NCBI RefSeq assembly: GCF_958295425.1
Contig: NC_081139.1
Location: 17,400,388 to 17,464,387 of the forward strand
Reading direction: 5' to 3'
DNA: 64,000 bases
DNA from: Solea solea
Taxonomy: Eukaryota; Chordata; Actinopteri; Pleuronectiformes; Soleidae
In this document: positions 23,364 to 35,100 of the stretch, one piece after another
Position numbering within the stretch: position 1 is the stretch's first letter
Layout: each line of letters starts with the position of its first letter
The notes under the pieces: model-generated
Databases searched by the model: none
What the model was told of the DNA's origin: nothing
The model's input: the letters and a program-made list of their open reading frames with translations, nothing else
Program-made: the position numbers and the translations under genes

Positions 23364-26311
23364 GAAACACTGAGTGGCCTGTGTTGAATAAAACATTTCA
23401 GGTTTCTACTTTGTTCAGTTGTTTTCTTTTTCGCCCACTTTTTTGTTTAGCTCGTTCCATCCGGCAGTCAGAGCATTTCCAACTCTACATTCTTGAATGA
23501 ATGATGTCAAATTTAAGTTCTGCATGTGCTGTCTTTCATAATTTCCAGATCAGTCTGTCTTCATTATGCCGGACAGGCACCACACAGTAACAGCCCATGT
23601 TTCCAGGTGATTTGCTGGCATCCTGTGATGTAATATGCCGATGTTTTTCTGCATCTGTCGGATTTAAAATGTTTATTATTGTTGAAGTGATGCAAAATGC
23701 AAACAAACGCCGACTCCGGCGGGTGTCACATGACTGAAAACCTTCCATGTGTCGTCATTACTCATATTACAAAATGTATTTGTGTGAACTTTAGCTTTCA
23801 AGGGCGCATCCATACACTAAACAGCAGGTTTCTACCAAATGAAGTGTGGTTTACTCTCACCCTTGGATATTCTCATAAATACAACAAAAATACCAGTTAT
23901 AAACATATCTCAGATTGAATTTAATCACTTCCCCTGATGTCTTGGATTCCCTTGATGCACTTGTTTAACTTCTGGGGTCTCTCAGTGTTCATGCACTGAG
24001 AGACACATGGAGGGCACATTTGCCTGTGGCACGCTCACAGCATCAGTCAGGAATCTGCTCATTACTCTTCCCGTGCAACAAGTACTGAAGCCCAGACTAG
24101 ATTGGTGGGAGTGGACAACAATTTTAGCCTGCAGAGCTGAAGCACACGCAGAAGCACACACCCTTCTGATCCGTGCACATGAATTTACAGTGAAAGGAGC
24201 TGTGGAATTTCAACAGGATGGAATAAGAAATGAGTAACATGCACTGGTTTGCTGCATGCACTGCAAAGCGGTCTAGTTTTACAGCTACAGTGAAGAGATG
24301 GTGGGAAGAGACGGCAAAGAGAGGAGAATGATAGATCTATTTAAGCATCTGTAAAGGAAACCACATGCTGTGCTTACTTACACCTCATTGCTTTGTCATT
24401 ATTCATCTGTCTTTTGGAAGACGAGCACGGCACAATTCGTATGCATCTATCATAATGCATACAAATCAAAGACAAGTCTGTTGCATTAATCATTCGACAG
24501 TGTTCCTCAGATGTGAATTTTATTATCACGTTCAGCCCAGTCAATACACAAACTCCCGCCCTGACATGATCCCTGAAAAATTAAACATCTCTGAATCGTT
24601 TATTTTTCCCCCTGCAGCTTAATCTCTTTCGCTGACATGTTCATGATGGTTGCATGCTGTGTTGTGTTATCAGGGCAGATTTATTATAGCATTTGAATGT
24701 GGCTGCCTCAACAGGCGTATTTGAATAAAAGTGTCCGCCTGCAATGATTCACAAGCACGACACCAAAAACATTTTTTTGCTTTGGGATTTTAAAATGTCA
24801 CACATACATGAGACTCCGAGACGGCGACATAAACACTTCAGAGCCTCTCTCACGTGTCGGTGTCAGCATCACAGCGTTGCCGGTGTTACTGCCGCCCTCA
24901 CTGCAACGTTTCTGTGATATAAATCACAGGCGTTCTCTCGAATGAGCTGTTGCCATAAAGTGATACAAATTAAGGCTGACTCAGAGTTGTGTTCAAAGTA
25001 TAAATTTTGATAGCAGAGTTCTGGTGAAACGCCTGGTTAGCGAGCAACATGAATTTATACATTTCTATGTGACATTTCAGTTTTTGGGGATGAATGTTCG
25101 GTGTTTACGTACAGCGCTTCTCAAGATTTGATGACCACTCTGTGGCTTTACGCTATAGTTTCTGCTATCCACCAATTCACACCCTTTCACATTTATCCAG
25201 AGCCTCTAGATGTAGTGCTTTTATATCACACATCCTTCTCACATCAGAAACTATTTGCGATTCAATGTCACTTTGAGGCTCAAGTCCTTTTTTGGCATGA
25301 AACTGAAGTTTGTAAACCACTCACTCCTCACTACAAAATCCTTGTATTAAATCCCAAGTGACACAAACGTACCAAACGGCAGCAGTAGACCAACAGTTCC
25401 TGTGTTCCTGATTCTTAAACTGTTGATTTTCCTTGTGGACTTTTTGTGCAGGGAGGTTACAAACTTGAGTCTCCAGCCAGAAAAGGCTGTCCATGTCCGT
25501 AGACTTGAGAAGGTGTAGATTTGATTTTATTATTATTGAAGTGGCTAAAGAACGTTTTTACAGGGTAAGTTATAACGAGTGTCTGGGTCATAAAATCAAA
25601 TTACGAAACCCTGAACTTTCTCTTTAAGGATGAAATTGGTGACTGCATGGAACTTTTGAGTGGATTGCATGTGCTAAGGCAGTATATTAGATTGAAATTG
25701 AATGAAACTTAATTTTAGTATGGAAGGAACTGAAGGAATGTATCTGTGAATGTGCAAGCAACTCTCTGCAGACCAAGTGTGGAGAGACCTTCACCGGTTA
25801 ATCAAGGCGTAATATAAATTAGGTCCACAGGATTCCTAACGTTGAGGGGAACAGTGCACGTTTCGGTGCACGTGGACTGAAACTTTGTCACAGGAGCCAC
25901 TTTGAAAACTCCCTCTGTCACATTTATCTCACTTGTTCTCAGTCGGTCTCTCTCTTCGCTCTCTGTGTGGTTCTTTACTCTCTGTCTCTGTCACTCTTTC
26001 CCCTGCAGACCAACACTGTAATCAGAGTGTGGACTCTTGTCTGGCGGCGTGAGATGTGACTGACCCAACACGCTACACCACACACACACAGTGCCTTGTG
26101 CTGTTGTTTACCTCACACCTAATTCAGTCCTTTCTCCAAGAATTCACATTGCGCTGCAATCGAATTGCTTTTGCACATTTGTTTTCAATAAAATTTAGGG
26201 AACATGAACACAATGTTATGCAAATCGTTGCTACTTCCCTTCTGAACAATCACAAAACAGCACAGACTCAGAGGAGATATGAGTATGATGATGCTTTGTA
26301 TGGCTCAGTTT
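21341..26311. other. Gene-free stretch
   Basis: No supported gene. One microsatellite lies at 23323-23361. A 14 bp telomere-like AACCCTAACCCTAA sits at 22592-22605, too short to call an interstitial telomere. The 24810-24920 segment is locally richer in CpG and unassigned. Confidence 0.55.
23323..23361. repeat. (TA)n microsatellite
   Basis: About 19 uninterrupted TA units. Confidence 0.97.
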
Positions 26312-26816
26312 TGTCAGGCACCGTCAGTTGTGTCAGTTTTAGTTCAGTGTCACTTCCTGTTAGTCAGTTTTAGTTCAGTGCCACTTCCTGTTAGTCAGTT
26401 TAAGTTCAGTGCCACTTCCTGTTTTATTTTGGTAAGAAGTTTTCTCTACTTCCTGTGAGCACCTTGTCTGTCTTGTTCTGTGTCTCGCCTGATTCCCTGA
26501 TTGTTTTCACCTGGTGCTCCTTACCCTCACTCCCTACATATACTCCCTTCTCCCACTTCCTGTTGCCTGTGCGTCTTATGGCCGTGCCACTTGAAGTTTG
26601 AACCAAGTCAGAGATCTTTTGTTGTGTCAGTTTAGCTTATGTTCTTGTTTGTTTTCTCAGTCATTTCGAGTCAAGTTTAGCTTAGTGTTTAGCCTTTTCC
26701 TGAGTCATTCCTGCTCACCTTTTGTTTGCTGGTTGAAGGAGTCAGTGAAGCTCTTTTAAAACCTTCTGTTTCTGGCCTTGTGCATTTGTGTCCAAGCTTT
26801 GTGAGAGTTTGTAACA
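26312..26816 (+). mobile_element. Solo LTR, family B
   Basis: A 505 bp segment starts TGTCAGG and ends GTAACA. It is flanked by AGTTT (26307-26311) and AGTTC (26817-26821), a 4 of 5 match for a target-site duplication. Near its left end lie 2.9 tandem copies of a 31 bp unit, typical of U3 enhancer repeats. A TACATATAC box at 26535-26543 could be the promoter. It shares TTCCTGTTTTATTTTG with the family A LTRs, so the families are probably related. No internal region is present. The borders are less secure than for the other LTRs. Confidence 0.6.
26332..26423 (+). repeat. 31 bp tandem repeat, 2.9 copies
   Basis: Units at 26332, 26363 and 26394 begin GTCAGTTTWAGTTCAGTG and continue YCACTTCCTGTT. 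Mismatch between copies is only one or two bases, so the duplication is recent relative to other repeats here. Confidence 0.95.
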
Positions 26817-27088
26817 AGTTCAGGCATTCACAGACAAATCTGTCTCATTAACCTTAACCACTCTCACCAAACGAGGGCCAAAACTCAGGAAGAGAGCCCC
26901 TGCTCACTTAATCTGAGGACCCAACCCTACTTCTGCTATTCCCCCCTCTGAAACACAGATTAGCTTGTTGAATTTCCTGAACCAATAAACAAGCAGCAGA
27001 CATAATAATAATAATGGAACTTTTATTTGTTTTCTATAGTGATGTTTTGATTAATGAAGAGACATCCAATGTTTTGTTCCCTTGACTT

Positions 27089-27459
27089 TGTAACGTCCTG
27101 AATAGTCTTGTGTTCTGTTTCCTGTTTTATTTTGAAATAATTACCATTGCCACTTGTTTCAGTGTGTGCTTCCTCTAAAGTTTCCCTCCTATGTGATTAC
27201 CTGCTCTAATGTGTTTCACCTGTGTAACCCTCCACCTGTGTATTTAGCCTGTAAGTTTCCTGTGTCTGTTGCCAGTTCCTTACCTGTATTTAAGATCAGT
27301 TGCTAGTAGCCTTTTTACCTCTTTTGTGTTTTTGTATCTTTTGTTGCCTTATGGTTTTTGGGAAAAAAACACAATGTCATTCAAGACCAGTAAAACGCGT
27401 TTTTCTGTTCAAACTGAGACTGTTTTCGAGTCCACATCCAGTGTTTGTTCAGCCTGATA
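27089..27459 (+). mobile_element. Solo LTR, family A copy 2
   Basis: This 371 bp segment aligns with 2732-3122 over its whole length, including TGTAAC at the start, TATTTAAG at 27287-27294 and GAGTCCACATCCAGTGTTTG before the CCTGATA end. Its flanks are GACTT (27084-27088) and GATTT (27460-27464), a 4 of 5 match for the duplication. It is about 20 bp shorter than copy 1 through small deletions. It begins 272 bp after the family B LTR ends. Confidence 0.85.
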
Positions 27460-27464
27460 GATTT

Positions 27465-30400
27465 GACTTAGATGATCAGATTGTTTCAGAGCTGTGTGAA
27501 CACAGAGATCTGAGTGTCCATTCCAATTTTCTGGAAATTGTATGTATGTATATCTGGCATATGGCCATAGAACATGAATGCAAAGCATATGTATGCATAT
27601 AGGATATACGTGTTTATACATATGCATACATAAGTATATCTATACACATACATACCAATGTGTGTGCTTGCACAGTGCTTGAGAGGAAAGTCACGTTTAC
27701 ATCAAAGTCAGATGTCAGAAGACTTGTGTAGTTCTTCACGTGAACCGTCAAATCTAAATTGAATCGGTACTGAATCAGATTTAAACGATTTGGCCTGAGA
27801 AGAAAAATTAAGATACACAATTGAAAATTGCGACTTGAAAACCAAAATATATAGAATAACCAAACAGCAGGGGACAGAAGAGTTTGATGTACTTATTTTT
27901 TTTCTTGATGGAAATGACATTTCTTTGCATTTGAAATGAAACCTCTTTGATACCAAATGCATGATATTTATTTTAGACAGTGATGAAACTCAGCCGTGGA
28001 GCCACAGACATAAACTGTGTTCAAACAAAAAACAATTACCGAAATCAAACTGTACATCCTGTAGGATGGCCAAAGAAGTTTTAGGCTGAGCCTCTTAAAA
28101 TTGACTCTGAGCTTGGTCAATATACTGTGTCCTGGTGACCTGTAATCAAGCGGGTGGTTATTTTTGGGCAAGGTTGTGCTGCACTAATATTCACAAAATG
28201 GAAGCAGTGAGATTTTCATTGTCGACGGCAAAAAGAACAACAACAATGTAGCTGTTTGCCAACAATGGCCACCTGTCATTGAAATCCTGCAGTGACAACA
28301 ATGTGAGGAGTCAACCACTTCCATGAGTCACCAGAGATGAGGGAGGGAGCAACAACAAGCTCCTCTCAAGTTCGGTCTGCCTACTACTCTCCACACATAT
28401 CTCCAGGTTCTTGGTAAAGGCTTAGAAAAACATCACACTTATTTAGATATATATGGAGGGATAGTGGAATTGGCATTGTTTTCAGAGCTGGTTTTTTTTA
28501 AGAAGAGGAAGCCCAATATAAAAGTAAATTTAAATGTCACCATGTCTCAATGTGGCTTTCATTTAAATGTGTTTGGACATATTATGTGTTATTCTGATTG
28601 TGTTCAAACGTGACACTCCCCATGGTGTCAGTCGTAATAATGATGTGAAAGCAGATGTGAAACAAACAACACAGTGATAGTGTTACATTTGTCCAGTTCT
28701 CTGCTGTCCCACCTCACACACAGCTTTGTTTCTTTTATGGAAACAAGCATTACGGCCCTGTGTTGAACTGGATCCTAATGTGACATTGGGAAGTTGGAAG
28801 TGATTCTCAAGTTAACCCTTTAACACTGAGTGTATCGCTGACAACACGTGTGCACAAGTGAACTTTGCATTACACGACTTTCTCACCAGGGCGGAGGTTA
28901 GGTTAAGTTTCCATTTATTTGCCTGTTTTTGGACATTGAGACAAAAACTCCAACAGATGTTATTTCAAATACGTTTTATATTGTTCTAAGTTCAAATTGA
29001 ACACGCAAAATCTGGTGTTCATGTACAACTAAAGTGTTTTTTTTTGTTTTTCTTCATTTTAAATTGCAGTAATTTGTAAATAACTGCCAGATACTGAAAG
29101 TTATTCTGGAAAAATGTTCAAAATCACTTACTCACAGGACATTTTCTGGCCCTTTGATGATTAAAATAAGCGAATAAAAAGCAAATTACAGACCCTGACT
29201 TTAATCTGCATTTACCCATCTCTTGTACACATAAAGAGTATTATTTGAATATTGTTTTCAATTCATCCAGTCATTTAATTTAGTGTAGATTTAGTGTAAA
29301 CTTGGGTTTTTTAGTGTATGTGCAAAGAGATGGTCAATTTTACCTCCCTCGATTGAACTTCTGTCTCTTCTCCAAGTGGCGTTCTTTCCTGATGGCTCCA
29401 TGTGCACCTCTCTGTCAACTGCTCTTGCACAGAGCCCAAGGCTTCAGGCTGGGAATGGGACTCACCCAGCCAGCCTGTCTTTGTAACACGACTGACACCT
29501 TGGAGACAAGCACACAGCATGGCACGTCTCATCAGCGCTGTTAGACGGACCAATGCCTGTGTGCTGCGGGCGGCGGCCTTGGCTGATTTGTGCACAGAGT
29601 GATGACTGAAATCACTCAGTTTTACATGAAGGCTGTGTTCTATCTGCAGAAGGAAAACAGACAAGAAAATGATTCACAATGAAGCACGATTTTTTATTTC
29701 TTTTTTTTTTAAGGAGAAAGACACAAATTGCATAAAATGCTGCAGTGCTTCGAGGACACAATGAGATTTGGCTTCAAATGAATGAAATACATACTGATTT
29801 GGAAAGAGGCACGTTAAAAGCTAATCCTGTGGCAGAGGACTTTAAATTGCAGTACTCGCTCCTCTTCCCCCACTTTTAAACATTTGTGCGCTCTAAGTAG
29901 TCAGCGAATTTTGCTCTTTTAAACTGAAGTTAAATTTTAAATTAGGAAAAAAACAAAAGCAATCTGCAGAAAAAGCTTTTTGTGCCTTTCATGCTTTTAA
30001 AGGCATTAAGGGCTGCAACCACAAGCCGTCATGAAAAATTGATCACCAAGGGGAAATAATAACACTTTAAAACCCTGTAAAGTAGCAAGTGCACACACAG
30101 TTTATAAATAGGACTATTTACTAAACCAAAGGAAAGGTGGAAAATTCCACCTGAATGCAAACTCTTCAGTTCTTCTCCATGGTCCATGGTCAACATTTCA
30201 GGGCAGAACATTTGCAGTTTTAGAGAAGAAAATAAAAAAACCTTGATACATTTCAATCAATTCTTTAGTTTGAGTAACGATTTAGCTGAAATAAATGATG
30301 AGAGGTGGGAATTAGAGCTCTCTCTTGCAATTAGTCTTTTCATTTCTAAATATAATTTGGCTTAGTTGAAATGCCATGGCTGTGATTTCACAGTGTCTGT

Positions 30401-31909
30401 CTCCAAAGGTCAACCCAAAGGCTCTTCTCTTCTCTTCTCTTCTCTTCTCTTCTCTTCTCTTCTCTTCTCTTCTCTTCTCTTCTCTTCTCTTCTCTTCTCT
30501 TCTCTTCTCTGCAGTCACATCACCACATTGCTGGAGGATCCCAGCAATCTCAGACCCTCACATTTGTGTTACAGTAAGAGCATCGTACAGGCGCCCACTC
30601 AGAAACAACACATGCTTTGGTTGCATGCATACAGAAAATTCCCATATGGCAAAGGAGGGGACGTGACAGAGTCTGGGAGCTGACAGGTAGTGCAGTCATG
30701 ATAAAAGCCAAAGGCGATCTCAGTGTAGGGCTGTAAAGACTGCATGATGCAAAACCTGAATTTCACACCACCAGAAAAGCGGGTTGTGGAACCTAAATGA
30801 AGGGGGAAAAAATGACTTTTTTTTTATCCAGAAACTCTTTGATTAAAAAGTGAAACCTTTTTTTAAAAAAAAAAACAAAAAAACAAAAAAAACACCCACA
30901 GACGTGTAATCTTTGTAAGACTTTACTATGAATGTATGGTTTCTATCCTAACCTAAGCAATTCTGAAAAGCATTTCTTTTCAGAAACAAGCTCACAATGA
31001 GACCATTAGGGTTTCTATAGCAGTCTGCTGTTATTGTAGCGCCATCAGAGCAGCGCTGGGGGATTACATGGTTTTGCAGTCTCAGATGGTTGCTCTGAGA
31101 AACAATTATCTGATTGCAACTTGAGGCTAAGGGATAAAAGGGTGTTCAGTCTCCATGGGGGCCTGTAAAGCAATACCAGGAGTAAACTCCCCACAGTGGA
31201 GGCAATGTGTGCAGCAATACAGTGATATTTTTGAAAAATACACCTCATAAACACAGTGAGTATGAACGGAAATCTGCTCAAATCTGCTCATTGTGGCTAC
31301 AAAAAGATGTCAGCTATAAAAAGGGTCAGTCAAGAACCCAAATCTTTTCTCAAAGTACAAAGTCAGTCATTTTTAATAATGCGAGAAGTGAAATATCATC
31401 ATGGAAAATTTCCTGAAATTCCCTCTCCTTTTCACAAAACAGCAAACACGAAACCCCAAAGTACAGCTACGCTCACGCAAATCAATATCAAGTAGTTGTG
31501 TCAAAGCTGTTGTATCATTACATAAAATCAAACAGTGCTGTCTAACAACACACAAAGCCAGCGAATGCATGGACACGACTCAACATTACACAACTACAAA
31601 AATGGACTACAAGGATGTTTTCACATTCATGCACTTAAGAACTTATGAAAACAATGTAAATGCAAAATAATCTGCATTATATGACTTTTCAGTGACCGGT
31701 GTCAACCTTTCTTTCTGCTTCAACATCATAGTTCTGCACCGGGTCAATTAATTATCCCGTGACCTCTACTTTATCCCAACGTGGAACATTCATAAAAAAA
31801 AAAACAACAACACTTTTTTGGCAGGAAGCCACACTGTTCAAACCCACAGATGTATGTACAGGACAGCATAGCAGACAATGTGTCAGGCAACTTGTCTTTC
31901 CGCCAGCTG
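27465..31909. other. Gene-free stretch
   Basis: No gene supported. A GC-richer block at 29370-29610 is unassigned. A TTAACCCTTTAA motif at 28812-28823 resembles a piggyBac-type end without a partner. A-rich low-complexity sequence occupies 30850-30895. The pentanucleotide microsatellite is listed separately. Confidence 0.55.
30422..30510. repeat. (TCTCT)n pentanucleotide microsatellite
   Basis: About 17.8 uninterrupted 5 bp units with no visible substitution. It gives one strand all pyrimidines and creates the Leu-Phe-Ser and Arg-Glu-Lys runs in overlapping frames. Confidence 0.98.
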
Positions 31910-32140
31910 TATTCATAAAATGTGAAGATGGTGTGATCGCTGTTGTGCCAAATATTTGGCAAGAAGCAGAGGAGAGAGCACTTCACCAGATCACCAAAGA
32001 TCATGAGAGATGCCAGAGGTGGATCACTGCCAAGAAACATGCTCAAAGCAGGCATGAAAGACGGAGTGATGGGAATCCATTGGCAACAGAAGATTCCCAC
32101 TGATTCCCAGTGATCATGTGATATCAAGTAGAGAATCCAA
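31910..32140 (+). pseudogene. THAP zinc-finger domain relic, copy 1
   Basis: The plus frame reads HQITKDHERCQRWITAKKH, matching the 'F..IPKDPERR.KWI.A.KR' core of THAP domains. Near 32108-32125 a PSDHVISS reading replaces the usual CSDHFISG, so the third zinc ligand Cys appears lost. The DNA is clearly homologous to 40990-41200, including the upstream ATTCATAAAA block and the internal GAGTGATGGGA. A THAP domain binds DNA through a C2CH zinc site and occurs at the N-terminus of P-element-like and Kolobok transposases as well as host THAP proteins. No downstream domain is visible, so this is a decayed exon of a transposon or THAP gene. Confidence 0.7.
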
Positions 32141-35100
32141 CGCTAATAGTGTTATAGTTATTTCATGTGGATTTACTCTCATGTATAGGCGTTCGGCAGA
32201 GAAGGATTAGGAAAGTTTAACACAAAGTTCAAGAAGTTGTATTACAGAAGGTCTGGAGTAATGTCTTCTCTGGCTGTTTTCAAACTCATGAAAAGCACTG
32301 TGGAGGCATTGTAAAGGTCTCACACTTTTTCCACCACATGAGGGTCATGGGGAGCTGGAGTCAGTCCCAGCTGACATAAGGTGAAAGGCGAGGTACACAC
32401 CAGGCAGGGTGCCAGTCCATCCCAGTGCCAACACACAGAGACAAACAACCATTCACTCTTACTTTCAGACTTACGGTCAATTTAGAGTGTCCAGTTAACC
32501 TCTGCATGTTTTTGAACTATAGGAGAAAAGCAGAGTGCCCGCAGAATACCCATGCACAGAAAGGTCCTCATTTGGACCACATCATGAACTTGGCAACACT
32601 ACTCCAACCGGCACTGGCACCATGGCTTTTCCTTCCACCATGGTGGTGCAGGAAAACAAAGTAACCTGATGTCTGGAGCTCCATGTCTCGGCTGGTTCTG
32701 TTTGCATTGCAGAAACGGTTAATTGTGGGAAGACTGTTGTATTTCCCACAGTGAACACAGCACTAGTTTGTACATCAACAATGAGTCTCCTGTGGTGTTG
32801 TAGTAGCTGTGTGGTGTGGTGTTACTCTTGCCGTTGACTGAATTGGTTCCACACAAACACATGTGCTCACTTATGATTGGTGGTGTGTTCACAATGACTA
32901 AAGACTGTTCGTTATGTAGGGACTGTGTGTCTTTCTGGGTCAATTGCTCTTTAAAGTGATCTTTTTACAATTGGGTATCTGTCAATATTGAACCCCAATC
33001 TGATACTTATTTTGCCAAGATAGGAGCTCTGTACAGTACATCAATTTTAAAAAAAGAAAAGAAAAAGAAGGTCAATGTCAGTAAAACTAGACTATCCTTG
33101 GCGACTACTTCTTCTGTTGTTGAAAGGTTTTTTTCTGCTTGGTGAGCAGAGCTTAATACTCCACCTACTGGTTGGGTGGATGTTCCGTTCACACACGCTC
33201 ATCCAACGTTCTCCTAAATCTGGGCTGCCTGTGTGTGTTGATGACGCAATTTCGCCCGGTGTGTGTTGGGTCCACGCGCGCTGTGCGTGAAAGTATACCA
33301 GGGCTTTTAAGCATGCGTGTGTGTGTGTCTACACATACACATTACATCTTAGATATACATGGATATACTATTAGTAAAGAAGCCCGTGGTCAGCGCCTGT
33401 GGAAAGCTCTGCAGCTGCAGTAAAAGATAGCGGTGAGATAATCAGGGCAATTGCAGATTCCAGATCAGTTATAAACTGCCCAGATTAGCTTCAGTAATTG
33501 AGATCAGGATTGGAACATCCCTATCATGCTAAATATGAGGATGTGGTTAGAGAGTAATTTTGTCAATTGTATCAACCAATTTGCAAATATTTAAAATGTT
33601 GCCAACCATGTGATTCATTTGTTTGAACAGTTGACAGGGTTGAGTTGAAAATGGGGCTTCGAGGTTTGGCAAACGTGAAAAACTGTAATGCATCTCTAAA
33701 CTTCTTTTTTTGGTGTCAGAACACATGTAGTTTGGAGAAACAGTTAAGACTATGTGTTCTCTTTTGACATCGAAGGCAGGCACGTCAGAATGATTTCTCT
33801 CTCCTTTTAACTCCACCCATGACCTGAGAATGACCTCCGCTGCGCTCATTATTTATTATGGCTGTTGTTTCTACTTTACATGAATTCTCAGTGTTGTTGC
33901 TGGTTGCTGCATTAAAATTTGATCCAATTTCAAATGTATTCTTCTTCTCTTTTTTTTTATTTTTTTTTTATTTTTTTTCCAGGAAGTGGGGCTGCAGGTT
34001 CCCACGTGATTAGCATTTTGGCAGAGATACAAACGAGTTCTCACCGTGCCAGTGGACTGAGGCGGGATGCGAAAGGATATGAACACAGAGCCAGGCTTAT
34101 TGACTTCACAGTGTAGACTTCTGTAGGAACAAAAGTCTGACTCATACAGTAAAACATGCCAGCTGGTGACATACTTTATGTATTTATTAATTAGGATTCT
34201 TGTTTTCTTTTTTATGCTCTCAGGTCACAAGCGAGCCTCAAAGACGAGCTAGGCTAGACGTATGCTATAAATCAAAACATAAAGAAAGAAGTGTGCACCT
34301 CTCCCGTCATGCATCTAGATACATGGGCTACACGAGGATTCTGGGAAGGTGCTGTTTATTTATTTATGTTGGAGTGATTTGACTCAAATCAATACAAAAT
34401 GGCTCGATACAGCACAAATCTTGGTTCGGTGCAGACAATTACAAATAAGAACAAGCCAAATCTACCACTGCTTACTTTCAAATAGATATTTCATAAAAGA
34501 AGAGTATTTTTTGTGTATTTTTTTATTGACAAGACAAAAATTTACGCACCACAGGTTCTGTGAGGACATGAATCATTTCAGAACGGCCTGCTTACTGGTG
34601 TTGTTCTTACTTTGCTCCAGTATGAGCAAACATTTTTACCAGTGTAATAAAGTATAAAGTGAAGTCACCCATGCTCATAATATCAAAATAAAACAGCATT
34701 TCAGAGACATCCATTTGTCTTGTTTCGTAATGTCTTAAGTGCTTCAGCCAACTCATTTCAACTTGACGGGGGGAACGCAGCAGTAAAGCTTCGTTCACAG
34801 TAAAATTAATAGATGTATAGAAAACAACATATAACACAAGGGAAATTTCACCGCATTTGTAGCGGCCCACTGACAACGGCGCATTTGAATCTGCGCGTCT
34901 TTAGGATACCATTCCAAACCATTCATCAAACAGTCATTTTCAATTAGGACCTCATTTGGAGCCATGCATTTGGTTATAAACAACTGATTAAGAAAAAAAA
35001 AATCAATTCCAACAGTCCTGGGCCTGCGAAAACTGTGTGGCTTGAAAACAGTGTGATACCGGGCACAAGAGAGTACAAATAGCAATTACCAGGCTCACTG

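Noticed and set aside
26332..26423. Possible CRISPR-like array
   Set aside because: The 31 bp units are head to tail with no spacers, inside an LTR of an animal genome.
28812..28823. piggyBac-type end TTAACCCTTTAA, with a similar motif at 192-201
   Set aside because: No inverted partner followed by TTAA was found at a plausible distance for either.
30312..30683. Arg-Glu-Lys and Leu-Phe-Ser repeat frames
   Set aside because: Translation artefacts of the pentanucleotide microsatellite.
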